Part shown: positions 46,874 through 57,344 of the stretch, one piece after another
Numbering within the stretch: position 1 is the first letter of the stretch
How the letters are laid out: each line of letters begins with the position of its first letter
Assembly (NCBI RefSeq): GCF_001482385.1
Contig: NZ_CP013611.1
Coordinates: 3,603,501-3,667,500, forward strand
Direction: 5' to 3'
Length of the DNA stretch: 64,000 bases
Source: Pseudoalteromonas rubra
GTDB lineage: Bacteria; Pseudomonadota; Gammaproteobacteria; Enterobacterales; Alteromonadaceae
Translations under genes and position numbers: made by a program
Notes under the pieces: generated by a model
Told to the model about the DNA's origin: nothing
Database searches by the model: none
The model's input: the letters and a program-made list of their open reading frames with translations, nothing else

Positions 46874-48109
46874 ATGCAAAGAGTATTAGTCGTCGAAGAC
46901 AGTAAGGTAGTGCAACAGATCCTTCGCCACCTTGCATCACAACACCTGGATGTGGAAATTGATTATGCCTGGTCACTGAAAGAGACCCAGGCATTACTCG
47001 AGAGCCAACATTACACTCTGGCTTTGGTTGACCTGACCTTACCAGACGCCCCTGACGGAGAGGTTGTGCAGCTTACACTGAGCCGCAATGTGCCTACTGT
47101 GGTATTAACCTCTAAAATTGATGAGTATAGCCGTCAGCAAATGCTCGAGATGGGCGTCGTTGATTATGTGATTAAGGACAATCGGGACTCTTACCTCTAT
47201 GCCATTAAACTGGTATCACGCTTATTGCGCAACGAAGGGTGCCAGGCACTGATCGCAGATGATTCGATGATCAGCCGGGCTGTGATGAGACAGATGCTGG
47301 AAAAGCAGTTGTTTACGGTCTTTGAGGCGCAAGATGGTGAGCAGGCTTTGAATATGCTCAATGCCAAATCGGACATTAAATTATTGCTGACGGATTATGC
47401 GATGCCGACCATGGACGGTTTTGAACTGGTAAAAGCGGTGCGTAATAGTCGGGGCCGTGATGATCTCGCTATTATTGGTCTATCTGGTGCTGGCAGTCAT
47501 GGTTTGTCTGCCAAGTTCATCAAATATGGTGCGAATGACTTTTTGACCAAACCCTTTATGAATGAAGAGTTTCATTGCCGGGTGATGCAAACCATGGAGC
47601 AGTTGAATCTGATCGCCGATATTAAAGAGTACGCACACAGAGATTTCCTGACTGGTCTCTATAATCGTCGTTATTTTTGCCAGCACATGGATAAAGTACT
47701 CAAGAATAAGCCGGATCAGTTCACGCTGGCGTTACTGGATCTGGATCATTTTAAGGCAATCAATGACCAGTACGGTCATCTGGGGGGGGACAAAGTTTTG
47801 TCTCAGGTCGCTGAGCTGCTTAATTGCTCTTTCAACCACTGCCTGGTGGCACGTGTCGGTGGGGAGGAGTTTGCCGTGCTAATGCCGGGTAATGACTTAG
47901 TTGTGGCTAAAAATAGCTGCCAGGATTTCAAAGAGCGCTTTGCCAACACGCAGTTTATGATCCAGGAGAAGGCATTACACTGCACACTCAGTGTGGGTAT
48001 TGCCCGGTGCGACAAAGCGACTCTCAGTGACGTTATGCGTGCGGCAGACAGCGCTTTGTATCGTGCCAAAGAAGCTCAGCGTAATTGCGTAATGGTCAGT
48101 GAAAGCTAA
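46874..48109 (+). CDS. Response regulator with two REC domains and GGDEF (diguanylate cyclase)
   Basis: 411 residues. REC1 about 1-120 (VLVVEDSKVVQQIL, phosphoacceptor Asp53 in ALVDLTLP), REC2 about 122-245 (ALIADDSMISRAVMRQML, Asp174 in LLTDYAMPTMDGFEL, Lys in FLTKPF), GGDEF about 255-411 (HRDFLTGLYNRRYF, VARVGGEEFAVL at 329-333). The intact GGEEF predicts cyclic di-GMP synthesis; the RxxD inhibitory site normally five residues before it is absent (FNHC instead), so product inhibition is probably lost. The sensor kinase is not adjacent. Architecture resembles PleD. Confidence 0.93.
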   Translation: MQRVLVVEDSKVVQQILRHLASQHLDVEIDYAWSLKETQALLESQHYTLALVDLTLPDAPDGEVVQLTLSRNVPTVVLTSKIDEYSRQQMLEMGVVDYVIKDNRDSYLYAIKLVSRLLRNEGCQALIADDSMISRAVMRQMLEKQLFTVFEAQDGEQALNMLNAKSDIKLLLTDYAMPTMDGFELVKAVRNSRGRDDLAIIGLSGAGSHGLSAKFIKYGANDFLTKPFMNEEFHCRVMQTMEQLNLIADIKEYAHRDFLTGLYNRRYFCQHMDKVLKNKPDQFTLALLDLDHFKAINDQYGHLGGDKVLSQVAELLNCSFNHCLVARVGGEEFAVLMPGNDLVVAKNSCQDFKERFANTQFMIQEKALHCTLSVGIARCDKATLSDVMRAADSALYRAKEAQRNCVMVSES

Positions 48110-48163
48110 CCCTCAGTTCACCCCTCTCTGCATTGCACCATTTCAAGTCAGACAATAAACAGG

Positions 48164-48180
48164 CGCACCAGTACGGTGCG
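48164..48180. promoter_or_regulatory. NtrC-type enhancer site upstream of glnK
   Basis: CGCACCAGTACGGTGCG is a perfect palindrome matching the NtrC consensus TGCACC-N5-GGTGCA except at its outer bases. A half-site TGCACCA lies at 48134-48140. Its centre is about 100 bases upstream of the expected start from the sigma-54 promoter, a normal enhancer distance. Confidence 0.8.
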
Positions 48181-48205
48181 TTTGATGTTCATTCCATATC
48201 TGTGA

Positions 48206-48640
<435 letters not shown>

Positions 48641-48651
48641 GGGGTGAAATA

Positions 48652-49881
48652 ATGGAAAACACGGTAATTGAATTACAATTCTCTCTGAACACCTTTTACT
48701 TTCTGGTGTCTGGTATTCTGGTGATGTGGATGGCCGCTGGCTTCGCGATGCTTGAAGCCGGGCTGGTACGCTCAAAGAACACCACCGAAATTCTCACTAA
48801 AAATGTCGCCCTGTATGCCATCGCCTGTACGATGTTTCTATTGGTTGGGTATAACATCATGTATGTGGATAACGTTGAGGGCGGGGTAGTGCCTAACTTT
48901 GGTGCACTCATTGGTAGTGCTGCCGACGATGCCGACCATGCGCTGGAATCGGACTTCTTTTTTCAGGTTGTATTTGTGGCAACTGCAATGTCTATTGTCT
49001 CCGGGGCAGTCGCTGAGCGAATGAAACTTTGGGCGTTCTTGTTGTTTACTGTGGTCCTCACTGGGTTGATTTATCCTATTGAAGGATACTGGACTTGGGG
49101 GGCTGGATTCTTGTCTGAAATGGGCTTTGTTGACTTTGCAGGCTCTGCGATTGTACATGGTGCGGGTGCCGCAGCCGCTTTGGCAGGCGTTTTGTTACTC
49201 GGGGCACGTAAGGGCAAGTATGGAAGAAACGGTGAAATCTATCCTATTCCCGGTTCAAACCTGCCTCTGGCGACACTGGGAACCTTTATTTTGTGGATGG
49301 GATGGTTTGGGTTTAACGGTGGCTCTCAGCTATTTCTCGCAGACAAAAGCAATGCTATCGCCGTCAGTCAGATCATGGTAAACACCAATGCTGCGGCGGC
49401 AGCAGGTGCGATTGCAGCACTGGTGGTGTGTAAGCTGATGTGGAAAAAAGCCGACCTGACTATGATCCTGAACGGTGCATTGGCTGGTTTGGTGACCATC
49501 ACCGCTGAGCCTGCGTCACCGACACCTATGCTGGCCTGTATTTTGGGGATGTTGGGTGGTTCTTTGGTGGTATTCAGCATCGTTGCACTGGATAAACTGC
49601 GTATTGATGATCCGGTTGGTGCTATTTCCGTGCATGGTGTGTGTGGGGCGCTGGGCATTATGATGGTACCTTTCTCGAACAGTGATGCCAACTTTATGAC
49701 TCAGGCCATCGGGCTGGTGACCATACTGGGCTTTGTGTTTATCGCGTCTTACATCGTCTGGGGGATCATTAAAACCTTGATGGGGATCCGGGTGGGTGAA
49801 GAAGAAGAGCTCAGTGGTATGGACCAGCATGATTGTGGCATAGATGCGTACCCTGAATTTGTGACCATTCGCAATAAGTAA
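48652..49881 (+). CDS. amtB: Ammonium transporter AmtB
   Basis: Inner-membrane trimeric ammonium channel, 409 residues, eleven helices. Pore histidines in GSAIVHGAGAAAALAG and GAISVHGVCGALG; phenylalanine-gate-like FNGGSQLF. The cytoplasmic tail ends in GMDQHDCGIDAYPEF, the GlnK-binding segment. Unlike E. coli AmtB there is no obvious signal peptide; the N-terminus (ENTVIELQFSLNTFYFLVSG) runs straight into helix 1. Downstream of glnK in the same operon; terminator follows. Confidence 0.96.
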   Translation: MENTVIELQFSLNTFYFLVSGILVMWMAAGFAMLEAGLVRSKNTTEILTKNVALYAIACTMFLLVGYNIMYVDNVEGGVVPNFGALIGSAADDADHALESDFFFQVVFVATAMSIVSGAVAERMKLWAFLLFTVVLTGLIYPIEGYWTWGAGFLSEMGFVDFAGSAIVHGAGAAAALAGVLLLGARKGKYGRNGEIYPIPGSNLPLATLGTFILWMGWFGFNGGSQLFLADKSNAIAVSQIMVNTNAAAAAGAIAALVVCKLMWKKADLTMILNGALAGLVTITAEPASPTPMLACILGMLGGSLVVFSIVALDKLRIDDPVGAISVHGVCGALGIMMVPFSNSDANFMTQAIGLVTILGFVFIASYIVWGIIKTLMGIRVGEEEELSGMDQHDCGIDAYPEFVTIRNK

Positions 49882-49891
49882 GCAAGAAATC

Positions 49892-49923
49892 ACCAAAAAG
49901 CGCGGCTTATCGCGCTTTTTGGT
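49892..49923 (+). terminator. Intrinsic terminator after amtB
   Basis: ACCAAAAAGCGCG (49892-49904) pairs perfectly with CGCGCTTTTTGGT (49911-49923), loop GCTTAT, 10 bases after the amtB stop. Confidence 0.85.
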
Positions 49924-49987
49924 TTAAGCGGCAGTTAATCTGAGATAATCTAGCATCTATTCACTCTCAGTAAGCATTCCACGGTCA

Positions 49988-52330
49988 ATGGCAGACAACA
50001 AAAAAGTAGCAGGCAAACCTCGCAAGTCCACCCGTAAATCACCGGCCAAATCAGGCAAGAAAAAGACCGCTAACTCCACTTCCTCATTTAAGCAACGCTT
50101 ACGGGCATTGCGTAACCGGACACTGAGCACGTTGTGGTCGTTGTGCTGGAAGCTGAGTCTGGCCATGGTATTTGCGGTTGCAGGGTATATGGTTTATCTC
50201 GATGCCAAAGTGAGCCGTCAGTTTGAAGGGAACAAGTGGCAGTTACCTGTACAGGTGTATGCCCGCGCTATGTCGTTTTATCCGGATCAATATCTGGCTG
50301 AGGAGGAAGTGATCTGGGAACTGGAGCGGCTCAATTACTCCCAGGTAAACCGTATTAAACATACGGGCCAGTTTGTGGTGCAGGGTCGTACGATTACCGT
50401 GTATCGGCGCTCCTTTGAGTTTTATGACGGGGTTGAGCAGGCGCGTATCTTTACCCTCAATTTTGCTGGCAAAAAACTGGCCAGTATTGTGAATGATCAG
50501 GGCCGGCGAGTTGAGAGTGCCAGACTTGAGCCGGTACAAATTGCCCGGATAGGCAATGAAAGTCGTCAGGATCGGGAATTTGTGCCACTGGACAAAATAC
50601 CCGATATTCTAAAAAACACCTTGCTAGTGGTTGAAGATCGGGCGTTTTACGAACATCACGGGGTGTCTGTGTGGTCGATTATGCGCGCCTTGTACCACAA
50701 TATTCGCGCGGGACGCACTGTACAGGGGGGAAGTACCCTGACCCAGCAGCTGGCAAAGAACTTTTATTTAACCCGGGAGCGCTCTTTGCTGCGCAAGATC
50801 AATGAAGCCTTTATCGCCCTCATTCTTGATTTCCGTTACAGCAAAGATGAAATTCTTGAAGCTTATATCAACGAAGTTTACCTCGGCCAGGCTTACAACC
50901 AGGGCGTCCATGGCATGGGTCTGGCAGCGGAGTTCTACTTTGCTAAGCCCATCGATGAGCTGGAGTTTGATCAGATAGCCATGCTGGTTGCTATGGTGAA
51001 AGGTCCGTCTTATTACAACCCGCGGCGATATCCGGAACGAACCATGGAACGACGCGATCTGGTGCTCAGGTTGATGGCGGAAAATGGTCTCATCACCACC
51101 AATGAGTATCGCCAGGCGTTGGAGCGGCCTGTTGCAATTCAGCCTCTGAAAGAAAGTCTGATGCAAACTTACCCAGGTTATCTGGAGCTGGTGAATCGTG
51201 AACTTCAGCAATTATTGCCAGATGAAAACGTCGTGAATGCGGGGATCAGGATATTTACTTATTTTGACTTGCAAAAGCAATCCGCCATGGAAGAGGCGGT
51301 CAGTGAAGGTTTGCCCTATCTGGAACGGCGTTTTTCGACCGCTCAGTTGGAAGTGGGGATGATTTCTGTGAACACCGAAAAAAGCGGCGTATCAGCTTTG
51401 GTGGCGGGGCGTCAGCTTCGTTATTCCGGGTTTAATCGGGTGCTGGACACACGTCGTAATGTGGGCTCTCTGGTAAAGCCCGCGATATACTTATCAGCAC
51501 TTGAGCAGCCAGGCTATAACTTGGGAACCTTGCTGGAGGATGCCCCATTACAAGTGACTAACGCGGCGGGAAAAACCTGGCAACCGGAAAACTTCGATCA
51601 TCGATTCCGGGGGGCGGTACCTTTGTATCGGGCGTTCAGTGAGAGTATCAATATTCCAGCGGTTAACTTGGGTCTGGATGTCGGCATCGACTCTGTTGCT
51701 CAAACCATAGGACAGCTTGGTGTCGACAGTGATATTCCTTTGTATCCCTCTATGCTGTTGGGGGCTGTGGAGTTATCGAGTTTTGATGTGGCTCAGATGT
51801 ACACCACATTGGCTGCCAATGGCCAATATGCGCCATTGACGAGTATTTCGGCTATTACGAATACCACAGGCAAGCGTCTGTATCAGCACCGTGTAGCAAA
51901 GCAACCCAAGTTTTCTCAGGAAGCCATGTACATGACTCGCTATGGGCTGAAGCGAGTCACCAAAAGTGGCACCGCCAAGCGGTTAAATCAGCATTTTCCT
52001 TCTATTCAGCTGGCAGGTAAAACGGGCACGAGTAATGAATTGAGAGACAGCTGGTTTGCTGGGTTTGATCATAATACGGTGACGGTTACCTGGATTGGCC
52101 GGGACGACAATAAACCTGCCAAATTGACTGGCGGGCGCGGTGCGCTTGAGCTCTATATCCGTTATTTAAAACCTCTGAATCCGCAGGCGATTGCGGATCA
52201 GCGACCTGCGGGCGTCCGCTGGGCATTTGTCAACGAAAAAACGGGTGAGCAGGCTGCGCCGCATTGTGGGCCAACTATCCAGCTGCCTGTTCGCATTGAG
52301 GAGTTTAACCCCCGGCCGGGATGCGGTTGA
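49988..52330 (+). CDS. mrcB: Penicillin-binding protein 1B
   Basis: Bifunctional peptidoglycan glycosyltransferase/transpeptidase in the inner membrane. 780 residues: basic Lys/Ser-rich cytoplasmic tail (1-45), membrane helix (about 55-75), UB2H-like region, GT51 domain with catalytic Glu216 in LLVVEDRAFYEHHG and GGSTLTQQLAKNFYL, then the transpeptidase with SLVK (Ser494), SIN-type SESINIPAVN and KTGT (678-681). The order and length match E. coli PBP1b (MrcB). No strong Shine-Dalgarno is visible. Confidence 0.96.
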   Translation: MADNKKVAGKPRKSTRKSPAKSGKKKTANSTSSFKQRLRALRNRTLSTLWSLCWKLSLAMVFAVAGYMVYLDAKVSRQFEGNKWQLPVQVYARAMSFYPDQYLAEEEVIWELERLNYSQVNRIKHTGQFVVQGRTITVYRRSFEFYDGVEQARIFTLNFAGKKLASIVNDQGRRVESARLEPVQIARIGNESRQDREFVPLDKIPDILKNTLLVVEDRAFYEHHGVSVWSIMRALYHNIRAGRTVQGGSTLTQQLAKNFYLTRERSLLRKINEAFIALILDFRYSKDEILEAYINEVYLGQAYNQGVHGMGLAAEFYFAKPIDELEFDQIAMLVAMVKGPSYYNPRRYPERTMERRDLVLRLMAENGLITTNEYRQALERPVAIQPLKESLMQTYPGYLELVNRELQQLLPDENVVNAGIRIFTYFDLQKQSAMEEAVSEGLPYLERRFSTAQLEVGMISVNTEKSGVSALVAGRQLRYSGFNRVLDTRRNVGSLVKPAIYLSALEQPGYNLGTLLEDAPLQVTNAAGKTWQPENFDHRFRGAVPLYRAFSESINIPAVNLGLDVGIDSVAQTIGQLGVDSDIPLYPSMLLGAVELSSFDVAQMYTTLAANGQYAPLTSISAITNTTGKRLYQHRVAKQPKFSQEAMYMTRYGLKRVTKSGTAKRLNQHFPSIQLAGKTGTSNELRDSWFAGFDHNTVTVTWIGRDDNKPAKLTGGRGALELYIRYLKPLNPQAIADQRPAGVRWAFVNEKTGEQAAPHCGPTIQLPVRIEEFNPRPGCG

Positions 52331-52352
52331 GCCACACCCCGGGGGCAGTCAG

Positions 52353-54191
52353 TTAAGTTCTGAACTTAGCGATGAGTTGCTTTAAGGTTGCAGCCATATC
52401 GCTGAGCTGCTGAGCATCGCCCCGTGTGGCCTCTGCTGAACTCAGTGTATGGTCGGCCAAGTGACTGATTTCACTCGATTCTACCAGTGCCTGTTGGGTG
52501 GCGACAGCCTGACGTTTTACCTGATCACTGATGACATGACCTTGCTGGTCGATGTCAGCCATACTTTGCTCTGCGGCACTCAGCACCTGGTTAGTCTCAG
52601 TGGCTGCACTGACGCCTTGCTCCATTTTTTCAACACTGCTGAGCATTTTCTTCTGGGTGTCGTTGGAGGCTTGTTGCAGTGAGTGGATAATAGAGTGGAT
52701 CTCTTCGGTTTGTTGCTGCGTTCTTTGTGCCAGTGTACGGACTTCATCCGCGACAACCGCAAAGCCTCGACCCTGCTCTCCTGCCCTGGCAGCTTCAATG
52801 GCAGCATTGAGCGCCAGCAAATTGGTTTGTTCGGCAATTTCACTGATCCCCAGACTGACTTTACTGATGTCCTGGCTGTCTTGCGCAAGCTTATCCAGCG
52901 CAATGCGACTTTCTTCGAATTCACGTTGTAACACCATCATGTGTTCGGCCAGTCGGGTGGTATTTTCACTCCCTTGTTTGACTTGTTGTGCTGCGGTTGC
53001 TGCAAGTTCAGTAGCATGGAGTGCCGAGGTTTCAACGGCATCGGCGGCATTGGCCATTTCACTGAGTGCCTGATGCACGGTCTGGATCTTGGCTTGCTGT
53101 TGTGCCACATCTTCTCGGGTGTCCTGGCTTATCTGGCGCAGTTTATCGGTGGCGCCATATAAATCAGTTGAAGTAGTTCTGACATTGCCTAGTAAATGGA
53201 CGAAGGCGTCCAGCACGGCGTTGTACTGGCGCAGAATGTCGCTGAGCTCATCTTTGCCACGCGGCTGTGCCCGTGCCGTTAAATCACCACCAGATGCCTG
53301 CTGCGCTGAAGTCGAAAATTCCGCAATGGTGTCTACAACTGCAAAATAGAAACCTAACATCAGATACAAGGCGAGCAGCAAGCTGAGTATGGATGCCAGT
53401 GCGACCAAATTTCGGATTCGACGCTCATTGGTGAGCTTTTCATCGAGCAAGGTTTTCAGAGTGGGTGTAGCTGCATTGATCAGGCCAGTCAGCTGGGTAA
53501 GTACCTCGCGATGCACGCTGCTAAAGGCCCCACTGGTCAGTTCGATGTCGTCGGGCTCCAGCAGTTTATCGTTTATGGTGCGGTGATAGTTATCCAGCGC
53601 ACGGTTTAACGCCGTAATCTTATCCTGAAGTCGCTTGGTAACTTGTTTGTTGTTGGCTGTAGCGACTTCCAGCTTGTTGTTCAATTGCATTTTTACCAGC
53701 GGGAGTACTTTATTCAGGTTTGACAGCGCGATGAAGGTATCGGGCGTGAAACGGCCGCTGCTGATGATCTTATTTGCCTGTTCAGCGATGCCATTCACCT
53801 GAGTGATCACATTAGGCAGTGATTCCACCAAAGAGCGGTTGAGGTAAGAGCGGCTCAGATCATTGTCTATCGCCAGCTTAGAAGCAATGGATAAATGCTC
53901 TAACTCGTCACCTGGCTTAACGTCTTTAGCAAATGGGCTACGTGCCAAAACCTGAGCATTGCGCTGGGCTTGCTGGTTTAACAGGTTTTCTAAAATGGGC
54001 GGATAAAATTGTAAGCCAGCACGCTGTTGCTGACTCACCTGAATTGACTGAGTCAGGGTTGAATTAAGAAAAAATAAGCTTAGGCTGAGTGGTACTAAAA
54101 GAATACCAAATACCAGGCTGATTTTGGTTTTGTATTTTAGCTGTGCCATAAAGGCAATTGCGGGGCTAGCGGCTGATCTGAGTCCTGTCAT
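52353..54191 (-). CDS. Methyl-accepting chemotaxis protein
   Basis: 612 residues. First membrane helix in [19 protein letters not shown], a helical periplasmic ligand domain (about 50-265), second helix ([21 protein letters not shown]), HAMP (about 290-345) and the cytoplasmic signalling hairpin with [38 protein letters not shown]. The C-terminus lacks a CheR-binding pentapeptide. Ligand unknown. ATG 54191 or 54149 are both possible starts. Convergent with mrcB, 22 bases apart. Confidence 0.94.
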   Translation of the reverse strand: MTGLRSAASPAIAFMAQLKYKTKISLVFGILLVPLSLSLFFLNSTLTQSIQVSQQQRAGLQFYPPILENLLNQQAQRNAQVLARSPFAKDVKPGDELEHLSIASKLAIDNDLSRSYLNRSLVESLPNVITQVNGIAEQANKIISSGRFTPDTFIALSNLNKVLPLVKMQLNNKLEVATANNKQVTKRLQDKITALNRALDNYHRTINDKLLEPDDIELTSGAFSSVHREVLTQLTGLINAATPTLKTLLDEKLTNERRIRNLVALASILSLLLALYLMLGFYFAVVDTIAEFSTSAQQASGGDLTARAQPRGKDELSDILRQYNAVLDAFVHLLGNVRTTSTDLYGATDKLRQISQDTREDVAQQQAKIQTVHQALSEMANAADAVETSALHATELAATAAQQVKQGSENTTRLAEHMMVLQREFEESRIALDKLAQDSQDISKVSLGISEIAEQTNLLALNAAIEAARAGEQGRGFAVVADEVRTLAQRTQQQTEEIHSIIHSLQQASNDTQKKMLSSVEKMEQGVSAATETNQVLSAAEQSMADIDQQGHVISDQVKRQAVATQQALVESSEISHLADHTLSSAEATRGDAQQLSDMAATLKQLIAKFRT

Positions 54192-54275
54192 AATTTTATC
54201 TTTGTTTATAAGTCATTTGTAATAGACCGGGTATAAACAAAGAATAGTTCAAAGCCCTGAAAGTTTTTACTGCCA

Positions 54276-54304
54276 AAAACAAAAAAAGCCCCGCAGGGCT
54301 TTTT
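54276..54304 (-). terminator. Intrinsic terminator after hemL
   Basis: AAAAAGCCC (54283-54291) pairs with GGGCTTTTT (54296-54304) around CGCA. On the minus strand a T-run continues past the stem, so it ends hemL transcripts 27 bases after the stop. Confidence 0.85.
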
Positions 54305-54330
54305 AATATCACTAAACTGAGCGAGTTTGT

Positions 54331-55617
54331 TTAAGCTACTAGCTTAGCAAATGCGCGCTCAGCCGCTTTGATTGTTTCAGCAATGTCTGCATCACTGTGC
54401 ATGGTGCTGACAAATCCGGCTTCGAATGCGGATGGTGCCAGATACACGCCTTCTTCCAGCATCAGGTGGAAAAAGCGTTTGAAGCGTTCCAGATCGCACT
54501 CAGTTGCTTGCTGATAGGTATCAACACGCTCGGCATTGGTGAAGAAGAAACCGAACATGCCACCGGCATAGTTGGTAGTCAGGGCAATGCCTGCGGCATC
54601 TGCAGCACGCTGGAATCCATCACACAGTTGCTTACTCTTACTTTCAAGTGCATCGTGCAGACCAGGTTCTGACAGTAGCTCAAGTGCCTTGAGGCCAGCT
54701 GCCATAGCGATTGGGTTACCAGACAGGGTGCCTGCCTGATAAACCGGGCCTACCGGTGCAATGTGGTCCATAATGGCACGTTTACCACCAAAGGCACCTA
54801 CTGGCATACCGCCACCAATAACCTTACCCAGGCAGGTCAGGTCTGGCTCGATATTGTAATAGGCCTGAGCACCACCCAGTGCCACTCGGAAGCCTGTCAT
54901 GACTTCATCGAAAATAAGCACAGACTGATGTGTATCGCAGATCTCGCGCAGACCTTCCAGGAAGCCTTCAACTGGTGGAATACAGTTCATGTTACCAGCC
55001 ACTGGCTCGACGATAATACAGGCAATCTGGTCCGGGTATTGGGCAAAAATGGCTTTCACTTCGTCCAGGTTATTGAATGACACGGTGAGCGTGTGTTTCG
55101 CAAAGTCTGCCGGAATGCCCGGTGAGTTTGGTACACCCATAGTCAGCGCACCAGAACCGGCTTTAACCAGCAGTGAATCGGCATGACCATGGTAGCAGCC
55201 TTCAAACTTCAGGATTTTATCTCTGCCTGTGTAGCCACGTGCCAGGCGGATCGCACTCATGGTGGCTTCGGTCCCTGAGCTGACCATACGCACTTTGTCG
55301 ATAGAGGGAACCAACGCTTTGACTTTTTCAGCCATCAGGATTTCGCTTTCAGTCGGTGCACCATAGCTCAGACCATTTTCTACCGCATCCAGCACAGCCT
55401 GCTTAATTTGCGGGTGGTTATGGCCGAGGATCATCGGACCCCAGGAGCCAACATAATCGATGTAGCGTTTACCATCGGCATCAAACGTGTGTGGGCCTTC
55501 TGCTTTGTTAATGAATAGCGGTGTGCCACCGACGCCATTAAACGCGCGGACCGGTGAGTTGACACCACCCGGGATAGATTCCTGGGCACGAGAGAAAAGG
55601 TCTTGACTGATTGTCAT
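54331..55617 (-). CDS. hemL: Glutamate-1-semialdehyde 2,1-aminomutase
   Basis: Makes 5-aminolevulinate for heme by the C5 pathway. 428 residues, PLP enzyme with the lysine in [17 protein letters not shown] and [18 protein letters not shown]. Start ATG 55617 ([20 protein letters not shown]). Downstream of pyrB on the same strand across a hairpin. hemJ, another heme gene, is about 1.3 kb upstream. Confidence 0.97.
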   Translation of the reverse strand: MTISQDLFSRAQESIPGGVNSPVRAFNGVGGTPLFINKAEGPHTFDADGKRYIDYVGSWGPMILGHNHPQIKQAVLDAVENGLSYGAPTESEILMAEKVKALVPSIDKVRMVSSGTEATMSAIRLARGYTGRDKILKFEGCYHGHADSLLVKAGSGALTMGVPNSPGIPADFAKHTLTVSFNNLDEVKAIFAQYPDQIACIIVEPVAGNMNCIPPVEGFLEGLREICDTHQSVLIFDEVMTGFRVALGGAQAYYNIEPDLTCLGKVIGGGMPVGAFGGKRAIMDHIAPVGPVYQAGTLSGNPIAMAAGLKALELLSEPGLHDALESKSKQLCDGFQRAADAAGIALTTNYAGGMFGFFFTNAERVDTYQQATECDLERFKRFFHLMLEEGVYLAPSAFEAGFVSTMHSDADIAETIKAAERAFAKLVA

Positions 55618-55641
55618 AATGTGTCCTTTGTTATGTACATA

Positions 55642-55668
55642 AGGTATCTGTAATGAACTCAGATACCT
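55642..55668. repeat. Hairpin between pyrB and hemL
   Basis: AGGTATCTG (55642-55650) pairs with CAGATACCT (55660-55668) across nine bases. The palindrome TTATGTACATAA follows on the hemL side. No T-run, so it is a weak terminator for pyrB at best. Confidence 0.5.
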
Positions 55669-55693
55669 CAGGTCATGAAACGAATTTAGTAGA

Positions 55694-56710
55694 TTAGGCT
55701 TCGCGTTTGCGGCTGAACCAGGGCACGTCTACTTCGTATTGCTCAACCTTGTCGGCAACGCCCAGTGTCAATGCAAACAACGCCATGCGGATCAACACGC
55801 CATTTTGAACCTGACGGAAGATGGCTAAGTTGTCATTATTATTTAAGTCGTTATCCAGTTCATTGGCATCGCCACGGCTATCACGGGGCAGAGGGTGCAT
55901 CAATACGGACTCTGGCTTACAGTGCGCATCGTAAATGGCCTGGCTGATACGAAAACCACCACGATATTTATTGGCTTCTTCTTGTGATGGGAAGCGTTCT
56001 TCCTGAATGCGGGTTTGATAGACGATGTCCGCAGCCAGGTTGCCTTCCATTTTTGAGACCAGTTCAATGCGGTGGCCAGCGTTGCTAACGGCATCCAGAA
56101 TATAGTCCGGCATTTGTAAGCCGTCCGGGGCGACCATAGAAAAGCGAACATTTTTATAGTGGCATAGCAGCTTAGACAGTGAGTGAACGGTACGGCCATA
56201 TTTCAGGTCGCCAACCAGGGCGATGTGCATCCCGTCAATGCCGCGTTCGAAGCGATCCAGTTCACGTTCAATGGTTAACAGATCCAGCAATGCCTGGGTT
56301 GGGTGTTCATTTGGACCATCTCCACCGTTGATCACCGGGACGTCTGAGCCTGTGGCAAATTCCGCAACTGAGCCAGCATCCGGATGGCGCATTGCGACAG
56401 CATCGGCATAAGCGGAGATCACGCGGGCGGTGTCATACAGGGATTCCCCTTTTGCTAAAGCGGAACTTTGCATACCTGTGGTCTCACGGACCGTACCACC
56501 CAGCAGGTTAAAAGCGGTCCCGAAACTGACACGCGTTCGGGTACTGGGTTCAAAAAACAGATTGGCTAAGACAGCACCTTCCAGCACATTGGTGCGCTTG
56601 TACTTTTTAGCGTAGGGTTCCATTTTCTTAGCAACATTGAAAATCAGCTCAATGGCTTCTCTGTCGAGTTCGTTGACGGAGAGGATGTTTTCACCTTGGA
56701 AACTTAACAT
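55694..56710 (-). CDS. pyrB: Aspartate carbamoyltransferase, catalytic chain
   Basis: Second step of pyrimidine synthesis. 338 residues from ATG 56710 ([20 protein letters not shown]), which has AGGAA about 8 bases upstream; the frame opens at 56818 but the 36 extra residues resemble nothing. Carbamoyl-phosphate site [13 protein letters not shown], aspartate-site loop [14 protein letters not shown] and [15 protein letters not shown]. The long form (338 against 311 in E. coli), with no pyrI next to it, matches the class found in Shewanella-like bacteria. Confidence 0.95.
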   Translation of the reverse strand: MLSFQGENILSVNELDREAIELIFNVAKKMEPYAKKYKRTNVLEGAVLANLFFEPSTRTRVSFGTAFNLLGGTVRETTGMQSSALAKGESLYDTARVISAYADAVAMRHPDAGSVAEFATGSDVPVINGGDGPNEHPTQALLDLLTIERELDRFERGIDGMHIALVGDLKYGRTVHSLSKLLCHYKNVRFSMVAPDGLQMPDYILDAVSNAGHRIELVSKMEGNLAADIVYQTRIQEERFPSQEEANKYRGGFRISQAIYDAHCKPESVLMHPLPRDSRGDANELDNDLNNNDNLAIFRQVQNGVLIRMALFALTLGVADKVEQYEVDVPWFSRKREA

Positions 56711-56881
56711 GCGGCGATTCCTAATCACAGATTGACAACAGGAGGCGGGGAGCACTCCTAACCGAGCTCGCAAAACAGGGCGCATCAGGCACGCTGCGTT
56801 GAGTAACTGGAGCGACATAATAGCACAATTCTGTTTTTTAGGCGTGGAAAATGACGGCTAAGTCGCCGTCATAGTCTGATA

Positions 56882-57316
56882 TCAGAAAACCGGTTTCAAG
56901 ATGGCGAGCAGGATGATGATCAGCAGTAATATCACCGGAAACTCGTTAAAGATGCGATAGAATCGGTCACTACGTTGATTACGGTCATGTTTAAAATCTG
57001 CCAGCAGTTTGAAGCAATAAGCGTGATACAAATAGAGCATAATGACCGGTATCAGTTTGTAGTGCAGCCACAGGTTGGCGCGAAACCACTCCCGGCCATA
57101 ACTGGTGATGAGCAATATGCCAAATACTGCGGTGAGTATCGCAAAGGGCGTGACAAAATAGAGCAGGCGTCGCTCCATGATTTTAAGCATCGCAGAGCAG
57201 GGTTTTTCGTCTGTCATTGCATGATAAACAAACAGCCTCGGCAGATAGAATATACCAGCAAACCAGGCAACCATAAAAAAGATGTGTAGCGCTTTGTACA
57301 CAAGTATCGTCGTCAT
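56882..57316 (-). CDS. hemJ: Protoporphyrinogen oxidase HemJ
   Basis: 144-residue membrane protein of the HemJ (UPF0093/CopD-like) family, oxidising protoporphyrinogen IX to protoporphyrin IX. Four helices with KALHIFFMVAWFAGIFYLPRLFVYH carrying the conserved His, WLHYKLIPVIML and FNEFPVILLLIIILLAIL. Lies 28 bases after the ClC channel start region on the same strand order (clc upstream). Confidence 0.9.
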   Translation of the reverse strand: MTTILVYKALHIFFMVAWFAGIFYLPRLFVYHAMTDEKPCSAMLKIMERRLLYFVTPFAILTAVFGILLITSYGREWFRANLWLHYKLIPVIMLYLYHAYCFKLLADFKHDRNQRSDRFYRIFNEFPVILLLIIILLAILKPVF

Positions 57317-57344
57317 AAAACCTCTAGGTTGTCTAAAGTAGCAA

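Noticed and set aside
46615..46905. 96-codon hydrophobic ORF upstream of the GGDEF regulator
   Set aside because: TTG start, no ribosome-binding site, overlaps the start of a clearly real gene by 32 bases, and the AT-rich sequence would give hydrophobic codons by chance.
56711..56818. 36-residue N-terminal extension of PyrB, or a pyrL-like leader peptide
   Set aside because: The downstream ATG has a good Shine-Dalgarno and matches family starts; no attenuator with a T-tract or pyrimidine-rich leader codons is present.
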